Both the position numbers and the translations under genes were made by a program. The notes beneath the pieces are model-generated. The model ran no database searches. It had not been told where the DNA came from and was given only the letters and a program-made list of their open reading frames with translations. Of a stretch of DNA of 64,000 nt, positions 25,337 through 32,999 are shown piece by piece. Within the stretch, counting starts at the first letter, position 1; each line of letters opens with the position of its first letter. The stretch is from positions 62,001 to 126,000 of the forward strand of contig NZ_JBKBEX010000005.1 in NCBI RefSeq assembly GCF_047303325.1, in the 5' to 3' direction. Source of the stretch: Polaromonas sp047303325 (GTDB lineage: Bacteria; Pseudomonadota; Gammaproteobacteria; Burkholderiales; Burkholderiaceae_C).

Positions 25337-26209
25337 CTACCACTCCTCGCGGCTGGCCAGCAGGCCCGCGCCCAGCAGCGCCTCGAGCGTGCGCCAGGGG
25401 CTGCCCGGCGTTTCGTCGCTCCAGTCGCTGACCGCGTCCAGCAACTGCTCCAGCGCCACCGCCTGGGCATTCACCGAGCGGTAAAAGCGCGGATAGCACA
25501 GCAGCAACTCCTCCGCGCAGGCGCGGATCAGCGCCTCGCGGCGCGCCGGTTCGGGGGCGTGAAAAGAAACATACAGCGTGGGCAGTCCCAATTGCGGCAG
25601 GCGCCGCCACAGGCCGGGGATCAGCGTGTACTCGCCGCCCTCGATGTCCATCTTGATGAAGTTGCAATCGTCTATGGCATTGAGCGCCAGGAAGCTCTCC
25701 AGGTCCAGGCCATGAACTTCGCGGCAGGGCTGGCCGACGGCACCCGGCGCGGCCAGCATGCCCGACATGCTGTCGCCGAAGCGGCTTTGCTCGCCGAAAT
25801 AAAGCCCTCCCGCGTAGAGCCGCAGCGGCCCGCTTTGGGGGCTGATGCCGTAGGGGTAGAGGTTGATTTTGGGCCGCAGCGCGGGATTCGCCTCGACATT
25901 GGCCGCCAGTTCGGCAAAAGCCACAGGGTCCGGCTCCAGGGCATGCGCGCGGCGCGAAAACATGGCGCCGTACAGTACCGTGGGCCCTATCCAGGCGCCC
26001 ATGTCGATGTAGGACTTGTCGGGCCGCAGGAAACGCTGGAACACCTCGAAGGTCTGCGGCTCCCACAGGCCCTCGCCCACGCGGCGCCAGAAGTCCCTGC
26101 GCGCAGGGCCGGCGCGGACCCGAAAAGCGCGGTGATGCACGAACACGCTGAGTTCCTGCGACATGTCGCCGGCAGGCGGGCCGGCCTGAAGGAGCTTGGC
26201 TTGTTGCAT
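25337..26209 (-). CDS. FkbM-family methyltransferase
   Basis: The 290-residue product has the FkbM pattern: SYIDMGAWIGPTVLYGAMF (SAM-binding glycine loop), HALEPDPVAFAELAANV and NFIKMDIEGGEYTLIPGL, the characteristic motif. FkbM enzymes O-methylate sugars or small molecules. The ATG at 26209 is preferred; the frame extends to 26311 but into the upstream gene's 3' end. With the adjacent glycosyltransferase it probably modifies a surface or secreted glycan. Confidence 0.82.
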   Translation of the reverse strand: MQQAKLLQAGPPAGDMSQELSVFVHHRAFRVRAGPARRDFWRRVGEGLWEPQTFEVFQRFLRPDKSYIDMGAWIGPTVLYGAMFSRRAHALEPDPVAFAELAANVEANPALRPKINLYPYGISPQSGPLRLYAGGLYFGEQSRFGDSMSGMLAAPGAVGQPCREVHGLDLESFLALNAIDDCNFIKMDIEGGEYTLIPGLWRRLPQLGLPTLYVSFHAPEPARREALIRACAEELLLCYPRFYRSVNAQAVALEQLLDAVSDWSDETPGSPWRTLEALLGAGLLASREEW

Positions 26210-26228
26210 GGGCGGTTCCACTTGCCGC

Positions 26229-27608
26229 TTACCAGACCGTCCTGGGGGCCGGGCCTGAGATGGTGGCGCTGAACTCGAAGGCATTGCCTTCGAAGACAAA
26301 GCCCGGCACATTGATCTTGCACCAGACGGCGCCGGCGTAAGGGCTGCTGCCGGCCGCCAGGCGCATCTGGATGCTCACGCCCTGCTTGAGCGAATCCTGG
26401 GTTTGCAGCGACAGCGGCAGGTAGTAGTTGTTGCCGTAGAAGTTGGTCTTCTTGCTGCGCGGCTCGCAGAGCATGGTCACATAGTTGCCGTTGTCGTCAT
26501 AGATCAGCAGGAAGACGAACTGGTAGTCGGCGCTGGCCTGCCAGAACAGCCGCACGGTATTGCCCGGCACGGTCTGCTGCGCCGGCACGGCGCGCACCGG
26601 ATAGAAGTTCAGCACGCCGGGGCCGTGGGGATAGAGATCGCTGACGTCCACCGAGGTCCCGTTGTTCAGCGCAATCTCGGTATCGGGGACCGGCGTGCTG
26701 GACGACATCGGCACATCCGTCAGCGGCGGCACCTGCTCGGCCAGCGTGGAGTGGCGCGCGGCGCCGGAGCCATCGCAGTTGAACACATAACCGCCGAACT
26801 GCGTGACCACGCTGGGAGCCTGCACACCCATGCCGCAGGAAGGCACGAGCTGCAGCTGGATCAGGTTTTCGCCCGGCAGTTGCGGCGACTTCTGCAAGCG
26901 GCGCACGGTACCGCGATGGTCCAGGCAGACCTCCAGCCCCCAGGTGATGCCGGCCAGCGAAAACACGCCAGCGCCGTCGTAGTTGAGCACCTGCTGCTCG
27001 CGCCCCGGGCCGCCCGTGGTCGAGGGCGCCAGGTGGTCGACTTCCCCGAGCAGCAGGCTATTGGGGCCGGACGCGGTGGCAAGAAAGTCCACGCCCGACA
27101 TGAGTTCTTTCATCACGACGACCGCGCCGGCGTCGCCCTGTGCCGCCGTGCCGCCCAGTTGCACCAGCGCGAAGTTGTAGACCTCCTTGTTGGCCAGCGG
27201 ATCGATGTCGTAGGGCGGCGTCTTGAGCGTGGGCGAAGACACGCCCAGGATGGTGCCGAAAGCGAACATCCAGTCGGCCCAGTCCGCGAGGGCGGCGTAG
27301 CCCTGCAGCCTGGCGATGATCTGCTGCACGTCCTCCATCCGGTAGGCGCCGTTCGGGCCCCGGAAAAAGAACTCGGGTGCCATGAAGACATTGAGGGTGT
27401 CGCTGGGCACTGGCGGCGACGAGGGCGGCGACGCGGACTGCTGCAGCGCATCGTACGCGGTGTCCATGGCACGGAACATCAGCGAGCAGCGCGCCTCGAG
27501 GTCAAGCTCCGGCTTGTCCAGCCCGAGGTAGCTGTTCGAACCATCGGGATTCAAGCCGGGCGCCGTGTCGAGCACGTAGCCTATGAAGCGGACATTGTTG
27601 TAAGCCAT
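26229..27608 (-). CDS. Nitrilase-superfamily protein with the shared C-terminal module
   Basis: The 459-residue protein has a carbon-nitrogen hydrolase domain with a complete Glu-Lys-Cys triad: NVFMAPEFFFRG (Glu), VVVMKELMSG (Lys) and TWGLEVCLDHRG (Cys). The active site appears intact. Nitrilase-superfamily enzymes are usually cytoplasmic amidases. Here the last ~110 residues (26229-26565) form a module shared with the GH64-like protein: VRLFWQASADYQF, INVPGFVFEGNAFEFSA and a final RTVW. The ATG has a GGAGAAACACC site. The substrate is unknown. Confidence 0.72.
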   Translation of the reverse strand: MAYNNVRFIGYVLDTAPGLNPDGSNSYLGLDKPELDLEARCSLMFRAMDTAYDALQQSASPPSSPPVPSDTLNVFMAPEFFFRGPNGAYRMEDVQQIIARLQGYAALADWADWMFAFGTILGVSSPTLKTPPYDIDPLANKEVYNFALVQLGGTAAQGDAGAVVVMKELMSGVDFLATASGPNSLLLGEVDHLAPSTTGGPGREQQVLNYDGAGVFSLAGITWGLEVCLDHRGTVRRLQKSPQLPGENLIQLQLVPSCGMGVQAPSVVTQFGGYVFNCDGSGAARHSTLAEQVPPLTDVPMSSSTPVPDTEIALNNGTSVDVSDLYPHGPGVLNFYPVRAVPAQQTVPGNTVRLFWQASADYQFVFLLIYDDNGNYVTMLCEPRSKKTNFYGNNYYLPLSLQTQDSLKQGVSIQMRLAAGSSPYAGAVWCKINVPGFVFEGNAFEFSATISGPAPRTVW

Positions 27609-27638
27609 GGTGTTTCTCCTGTTAAAAATGCTCGGGGG

Positions 27639-28271
27639 TCATCGAATGAGCGGCGCCAGACCGTAGGTGAATTTGATGATGTGGTTGACGTACACGTTGA
27701 TCGGGCGCGTTTCGTACAGGCTCACCTGCACCGCGGCCTGGCCCGGGGTGGTCACCGGCCCGGTGGTCGGCGTGGAGGTGCTGGTGGAAGCGCCGGCTGC
27801 CGTGCCGCTGGACGAAGGCGTTGCCGGCGCGGGCGCGCTGTCGTAGTCGTGCGCATGGGTTTGCAGGGCGAAGGACTGGGTCGAGCCCACGCCGCTGCTT
27901 TGCCCCTGGCCGCCGGGCGGCACCTGGCGCGTGGCGATATCGGGATCGTTCTGGGTGCCCGTGCCGACGCCGCGCAGGAAATACCCGCGGTAGTCGGGAA
28001 TCTGGAACTGGTTGCCGCTGCCGCCGTAGACATAACCCAGCACCGCGAACAACTCGGGGTAGTCATAGGTGGGCAAGGAGCGGCCGTCGCAAAACATCCA
28101 GCCCCAGGCCTCCAGCGGGTCGGTGACGTAGTCCTGCGGTGCCGCGGGACTGGCCGAACCGGCGCTGTCGGCCGCGCCCAGGGTACCGGCAAAGGCCGTG
28201 ACGGAGCCGACCGGCAGCTCGCCAAAGCCCGGGCGCACGAAGAAGGGAAGGCTCATGCCAGGCGCCATCAT
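27639..28271 (-). CDS. Phage tail-collar-domain protein
   Basis: The 210-residue protein carries a phage tail-collar domain (microcystin-dependent-protein type): GSVTAFAG near the N-terminus, then GWMFCDGRSLPTYDYPELFA, NQFQIPDYRGYFLRGVGTG, and later THAHDYD with a Thr/Ser/Pro-rich stretch and a C-terminal INVYVNHIIKFTYG. Such domains trimerise at the ends of fibres and also occur in exported bacterial proteins outside phages. The ATG at 28271 overlaps the stop of the upstream 1002-residue gene (ATGA). No other tail, capsid or integrase gene is present, so this is not a prophage. Confidence 0.8.
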   Translation of the reverse strand: MMAPGMSLPFFVRPGFGELPVGSVTAFAGTLGAADSAGSASPAAPQDYVTDPLEAWGWMFCDGRSLPTYDYPELFAVLGYVYGGSGNQFQIPDYRGYFLRGVGTGTQNDPDIATRQVPPGGQGQSSGVGSTQSFALQTHAHDYDSAPAPATPSSSGTAAGASTSTSTPTTGPVTTPGQAAVQVSLYETRPINVYVNHIIKFTYGLAPLIR

Positions 28272-31200
28272 GTTTCCGCACTCCCCGGACTCTGCGTATT
28301 CCCCAAACTCTCTATGGCCGCACCGGGCACCACGTCGGCACAAGTCTCGTCCAGCACCTGCATGGCCGTGGGCACCAGCACTTCCCAGCACGGGCCTATG
28401 GGCCGCACCGGATGGCGCGGCGGCCCGGACTGCTTGAGGTCGTTGACCAGCGGGACATCGACCGGATTGGCCGGTGCCAGCCGGTCAGCCGAGGCCCACA
28501 ACATGCCGGACGAGTAGAAATACAGGAAAGCCATCACGTGCGCGGGCTGCACCGGCAGCAGCACGCGCGCCTGGTCGGCCTGCAGAAAACTCGCAAACAG
28601 CGCATCGTCGTCGGCGGCCAGGCTGCCCAGTTCCACGCCGCCACCACAGCCGCCGCCCAGGCCGGGGCTGGCGTAAAAGCTGTAGGCCATTTCATTCCAC
28701 TCCAGCACTTCGTCAAAGAACTGCAGGTAGCGCGGCTCGTAGACGGCGAATTCCGAGGGCGGCGACTGCGCGAAACCCCGCTCGTTCATGCCGGTCAGCA
28801 TGAGCATGCGTTCCAGCAGCAGGCGCAGGCAGGCGTTCCTGAGTTCGCGCTGCTCGATCTGCCGGTTCGCCAGAGGCGAACGTGTGGCCGCGCGGCCTTG
28901 CGGGCCGCCCTCGACGCGGACCTGGTAGGCGGCCAGCCGCTCCTGGTAGGCGCGCATGACGGCGGCGTAAATACGGATGCGCCACTCGTCCATGCAGCGC
29001 TCCGAAGGCGCGCACTGGATCTCGACGTTGACCTGCACCTGCGCGTCGCTGGGCGGGGAAATGCCGGGCGGGTAATCGAGCACCGACACCGGCACGCTGT
29101 CATCCTCGCCGGACAGCGCGGTTCCTTCCGGAGGGCCGGGCGGGGTGATGGCCTGCCGCCCCACCAGCACCACGGGCGCCGGCAGGCCGGTGGGTGCGCT
29201 GACGTAAGCGACAAAGGCCTTGGTGGCGCAGTAGCCGGCGGGAACCGCGATCTGCTTTTCCTCGCCGTCGCGCAGGGTGGCCGAGGCGAAACGCTGGGCC
29301 AGCGGCGGCGGCGCCAGGTCCAGTACGCCGTAGTAGGCGCCCAGGCCGGCGTAGTTGCCAGGCTGGATGTCCTTGAAGGTGGCGATGTGCAGCCGCAGCG
29401 GCGGCAGGGGCTTGACGAAGTCCTGCCCGGCCACGGCTTGCTCACCCGCGATGAAAGCGGCGGCGGGCTTGCACACCATGAACTCCATCATGAGGCGCTG
29501 GCCGTAGTTGACGACGCAGGCCTCGTACACCTTGTTGAGCCAGCGGTAGACACCACGCAGGCTGTGCGTGCCGGCCGTGTTGTCGACCAGGCTGACCACC
29601 GAGTCCTCGGTCTGGCTCATGGTGCTGCTGGCGCGCGTCAGGCTCACGCTGCGGCTGATGCGGTTGACGGTCTTGCTCAGGATGTCGCGCGCAAAACGTG
29701 TGGTGTCGTCCAGCCCCGGCGCGGCGCCCGGCTGCACCGTCTTGCTCCAGGAACCGTCCAGCGTGGCCTGCGTGGGCGGGCCGTAGCTGCTGGTGAAATT
29801 GTTGTACTGGTTGGTTTCCACCACCCCGGCCACGGTCTTGCGCGCCTCTTCCTGCAGGCTGCTGCGTTCGTCCGCCGCGTCGTTTTGCAGCAGCTGCTTT
29901 TCGCCGCTGCTTTGGCGCAGCTCGTCGAGCTGGCGATGCGTTCGTTTGTGGGTCACCTCGCGGCGCTCGCCGCGCATCACGTTCTCGATGCGCGCGATCT
30001 CGCCGCACTGGTAGCGCAGCAGGCGCTGGCGCACCATCTGAAGCTCGCCTATGGCATAGGGCTCTATCCAGCCCGGCAGCGCCGGTGGCGGCGAGGCCGC
30101 CTCGGCGCCCTGCGCCGCGGGCAGCGGAAACACCTGCTCGCTCAGCACCGGCGTGGCATGCAGCAGCGCATTGATCTGCGTCGTCGCCAGGAAGGGCGGC
30201 TCCGCGGCGACGGATGTCGGCGCGGGATTGCCGTCAGCCCCTGTGGCGGTCGCTGCTCCGGCGGCGGCGCCGGCCTGGGCCATGCTTTCGAAGGGCTGCA
30301 ACGCCACCTCGATCAGGTGCGCCATCAACAACGCCCGGGTCAATTCATCGAGTAGCGCGGTGTCATAACCCAGGGTGATCACCAGGGCAAAGTAGCTCTG
30401 CCAGACGCCGTCCAGGGTTTTGGCATAAGCGGCGGAATCAAAATAGCTCCAGTCCAGCGCATAGCGCGACAGCAGCCGCGAGACCTGATCGCAGGCCTTG
30501 TCCAGCCAGACCGCCGGCGCGCCCTCCAGCGGTGGCAGGCGCATAAAAAGTTCGGGGAAGCGGCTGACGGGGCCTGCAAGGCTGTCCATGTTGCGGATGA
30601 AGTCGCTCGGGTAAACACTGCCGTCGATGAAGTCCACTGCAAGCTGCTGCGCGGCCTCGCGCGCGCCCTGCGGCTGGTTGCGCGCGCTGACCAGGTCGCC
30701 AAAAAAACCGCACCACGGCGGGCTGGCTTCGGCGTAGCGGATGAAGCCGTAAAGCAGGTCGTCGGCGCTCAGCTTGGGCCAGCGCCGCACATAAACATAA
30801 GGGAACAGTTCGTCGGGATGGGTGGTGACGATGGGAAGGGGCTCGACCGGGTCTATGGGGGGAGCCGGCTCAATGGGCGGGCCTGGCGGGCCCGGCGGCC
30901 AGGGCGGGCCTGGCGGCGGCAACGGCCCGCGCGTGGGGCACGCCACCATGATGCCCTCGAAATGGTGGTCGTCGTTCTGCCCCCTCATGCCGTAGTGGAT
31001 GTCGGCAAAGATGGCGGTGTTGGTCACGCCATCGATGTGCACCGGCGTTCTCTGCTGCAGGTAACCCGTGACGTAGCAGCCCGAACGGAACTTGAATTCA
31101 AAAGGCCTTGCCGGCCATTGCCGTGTGATGGTGACCAGCTGGCTGTCGGCCGGGCCGGACTTGCAAGACACGTTGGCAATGGACGGGTTGCCGTCGCCCG

Positions 31201-31276
31201 GCTCACAGTTGATGGTGAAATCGAAAACCAGGCAGCCGTCCATGGCCGACCAGCTTCTTTTGACCATCTCGTTCAC
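28268..31276 (-). CDS. Large unknown protein with a Pro-rich hinge
   Basis: The 1002-residue product is not recognised. A GTG at 31276 with AGGAG seven bases upstream is the best start; an in-frame ATG at 31267 has a poor spacing. The N-terminal ~120 residues look like a beta-rich domain with several cysteines, then a proline-rich stretch (PPPGPPWPPGPPGPP) leads into a long mostly helical region. Residues ~480-600 contain Arg/Gln/Glu-rich helices likely to form coiled coils (LLRYQCGEIARIENVM, EEARKTVAGVVE). No signal peptide or transmembrane segment is obvious. Coupled to the tail-collar gene, it may be the scaffold or shaft of a surface assembly; that is inference. Confidence 0.6.
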   Translation of the reverse strand: MNEMVKRSWSAMDGCLVFDFTINCEPGDGNPSIANVSCKSGPADSQLVTITRQWPARPFEFKFRSGCYVTGYLQQRTPVHIDGVTNTAIFADIHYGMRGQNDDHHFEGIMVACPTRGPLPPPGPPWPPGPPGPPIEPAPPIDPVEPLPIVTTHPDELFPYVYVRRWPKLSADDLLYGFIRYAEASPPWCGFFGDLVSARNQPQGAREAAQQLAVDFIDGSVYPSDFIRNMDSLAGPVSRFPELFMRLPPLEGAPAVWLDKACDQVSRLLSRYALDWSYFDSAAYAKTLDGVWQSYFALVITLGYDTALLDELTRALLMAHLIEVALQPFESMAQAGAAAGAATATGADGNPAPTSVAAEPPFLATTQINALLHATPVLSEQVFPLPAAQGAEAASPPPALPGWIEPYAIGELQMVRQRLLRYQCGEIARIENVMRGERREVTHKRTHRQLDELRQSSGEKQLLQNDAADERSSLQEEARKTVAGVVETNQYNNFTSSYGPPTQATLDGSWSKTVQPGAAPGLDDTTRFARDILSKTVNRISRSVSLTRASSTMSQTEDSVVSLVDNTAGTHSLRGVYRWLNKVYEACVVNYGQRLMMEFMVCKPAAAFIAGEQAVAGQDFVKPLPPLRLHIATFKDIQPGNYAGLGAYYGVLDLAPPPLAQRFASATLRDGEEKQIAVPAGYCATKAFVAYVSAPTGLPAPVVLVGRQAITPPGPPEGTALSGEDDSVPVSVLDYPPGISPPSDAQVQVNVEIQCAPSERCMDEWRIRIYAAVMRAYQERLAAYQVRVEGGPQGRAATRSPLANRQIEQRELRNACLRLLLERMLMLTGMNERGFAQSPPSEFAVYEPRYLQFFDEVLEWNEMAYSFYASPGLGGGCGGGVELGSLAADDDALFASFLQADQARVLLPVQPAHVMAFLYFYSSGMLWASADRLAPANPVDVPLVNDLKQSGPPRHPVRPIGPCWEVLVPTAMQVLDETCADVVPGAAIESLGNTQSPGSAET

Positions 31277-31354
31277 TCGAGTGCTCCTGTGGGATCGGCA
31301 TGCGGCCCGCAACGCCGGCGCGCGGCCCATGGGCCTGGCGCCGGCGAGGCGGGT

Positions 31355-31972
31355 TTAGCACATCACGATGTTTTCGAGGTTGAAGGCGAAAGGCGTCGAA
31401 TTGGCGCCTGGGCCGCCGCCGGTCATGACGATGTCGGCGCTGGCGATGCCCAGCAGGGACAGCTCGGTGTTGATGTTGGAGATGATCGCCGAGTCCATGA
31501 CCTGGCCCTGCACGATTTGCGAGGCCACGCCGATCCAGATGGTGGGCTTGAACTCGAACACCGCTTTTTGCTGCGGCGCGATCGAGGTCTTGATCGCCAG
31601 CAACTTTTTGTCCTTGTAGATGCTGGCGTTGATGGCGCCCACGGGCAGGCTGTTGAGCACCTGCACTTCCTTGGAGCTGGTGCCGGCGCCGGCGGGCACC
31701 AGGCGGTCGCCCGAGGTCGTCAGCGCCATCTGGAACAGCTGGCCGTTCTGGGCGTCCAGCTGCGGCGTGTAGTTGCCGTAGCTGTCGCTGGCGCCGACCT
31801 GCATGGTCATGGGGAAGGTGAAGGGATGGTTGTCACCCTGGCCGCAGTAGCGGATGACCTGCCAGGCCACCGCGAGCTCGTCGAAGTTGGTCGCGACGTT
31901 CTTCTGGAAGATCACGATCTCCGAGTTGTTCGCGTCATTCGAGTTGTTGATGAAATTCAGCGCAATATCCAT
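31355..31972 (-). CDS. Small unknown protein, paralogue of the gene at 32085
   Basis: The 205-residue product shares its whole length with the neighbouring 206-residue protein: both begin MDI-LxFxNxSND, contain QKNV near residue 24, HPF, and end with ELSLxGIASADIVMTGGGPG and FNLENIV. It has no signal peptide, membrane segment or named domain; predicted composition is beta-rich. The TAACTCCTG-type upstream sequence gives AGGAGT before the ATG. Its function is unknown; two copies next to each other suggest a structural subunit pair. Confidence 0.7.
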   Translation of the reverse strand: MDIALNFINNSNDANNSEIVIFQKNVATNFDELAVAWQVIRYCGQGDNHPFTFPMTMQVGASDSYGNYTPQLDAQNGQLFQMALTTSGDRLVPAGAGTSSKEVQVLNSLPVGAINASIYKDKKLLAIKTSIAPQQKAVFEFKPTIWIGVASQIVQGQVMDSAIISNINTELSLLGIASADIVMTGGGPGANSTPFAFNLENIVMC

Positions 31973-32084
31973 GGTTTACTCCTGTTGATTAAAAAGATGG
32001 CAGCGCACCGTGCGTTGCCCGTTTGCCATCGTTGCCCTGCTGCCCCGGCGGCGAACCCTGCGTGTCCAGTCCCGGCGGTTTCCC

Positions 32085-32705
32085 TCAGGCCTGGACGATG
32101 TTTTCGAGATTGAATTCGTAGGCTGTCGAACCCTCGCCCGGCCCGCCGCCGGTCATCACGATGTCGGCGCTGGCGATGCCGATCAGCGAAAGCTCGGTGT
32201 TGATGTCCGACATCACGGCGGAGCTGATCGGCTGGCCCTGCACGACCTCGGAGGTCACGCCTATCCAGAGCGCCGGCTGGTACTGGAAAACCGCCTTCTG
32301 CCCGGGAGAGACCGAGGTCTTCACGCCCATCAAGCGGCCGTCCTTGAAGATGCAGACATCGACCGCGCCCTGGCTCATGTCATTGAGCACGTCAAGCTCG
32401 GTCGATGCGCCGGCCGGTCCTGTGTACAACAGGCGCCGGCTGCCGGTGGGGGTCTGGACCAGGCTCAGCATCTGGCCGTTTTTGGCCTTCAGGCGCGGCG
32501 TGAAGTTGGCGTGCTCGTCGGTGATGGACACCTCGTAGCCGTCGGGATAAACAAAAGGGTGGGTGCAGTCGCGCCCGCAGTAGCGGATCACCTTCCAGGC
32601 CACGGACAGCGAGGCCATGTTGGTCAGCACGTTCTTCTGGTAGATCACCACCTCGGACTTGTTGCCGTCGTTGGACTTGTTGACGAATCGCAGTTTGATA
32701 TCCAT
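32085..32705 (-). CDS. Small unknown protein, paralogue of the gene at 31355
   Basis: This 206-residue protein is the first gene of the long minus-strand unit. It aligns along its length with the 205-residue product of the next gene (112 bp downstream): KSEVVIYQKNVLTN, VIRYCGRDCTHPFVYP, KTSVSPGQKAVFQYQPALWI and LSLIGIASADIVMTGGGPG. The two are clear tandem duplicates that have diverged. It has two extra cysteines (CGRDC). The tandem ATTACA element lies 86 bp upstream of its ATG. Confidence 0.72.
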   Translation of the reverse strand: MDIKLRFVNKSNDGNKSEVVIYQKNVLTNMASLSVAWKVIRYCGRDCTHPFVYPDGYEVSITDEHANFTPRLKAKNGQMLSLVQTPTGSRRLLYTGPAGASTELDVLNDMSQGAVDVCIFKDGRLMGVKTSVSPGQKAVFQYQPALWIGVTSEVVQGQPISSAVMSDINTELSLIGIASADIVMTGGGPGEGSTAYEFNLENIVQA

Positions 32706-32791
32706 GGTGATTCCCTTGGTGGCTTGTCTGCTCGGGGCCCGCGGGCCTTTGCGTTTCAGTGGTGCTACTCTAGGGAAGGCTCATGGGCAAA

Positions 32792-32816
32792 GCGATTACA
32801 GGCAATTACAGAAGCG
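32792..32816 (-). promoter_or_regulatory. Tandem ATTACA element, copy 2
   Basis: It reads GCGATTACAGGCAATTACAG and then AAGCG on the plus strand: two ATTACA hexamers 10 bp apart. It matches the element at 20034-20059, also 80-90 bp upstream of a start codon on the minus strand. The two sites are 12.7 kb apart and serve the two outer units of the accessory region. The remaining intergenic sequence (32706-32999) also contains the start of selD. Confidence 0.55.
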
Positions 32817-32999
32817 CACAGAAGCGCGCGTGAAAATTTCCCTTGCGCGCAGTCCTGTGATTCGCCGTGAATGAAGCGGCCGCTCCCACCACACGGCCGG
32901 CACCAGGGCTTGCCATAAACTTGATGCACTTGTGCCGTGCAAGCGCACGCGATGTGCCCGATGCGCCTTCCACGCCACCTTCGATTTGAAAGTTGCACC

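Noticed and set aside
23141..26272. 1043-codon plus-strand open frame
   Set aside because: It lies antisense to the glycosyltransferase and FkbM genes, has biased Arg/His/Gly composition and no domain; it is a shadow of high-GC coding on the other strand.
27639..28271. Tail-collar gene as sign of a prophage
   Set aside because: No integrase, capsid, terminase or other tail gene is present, and the neighbours are kinase, glycan and lytic genes.
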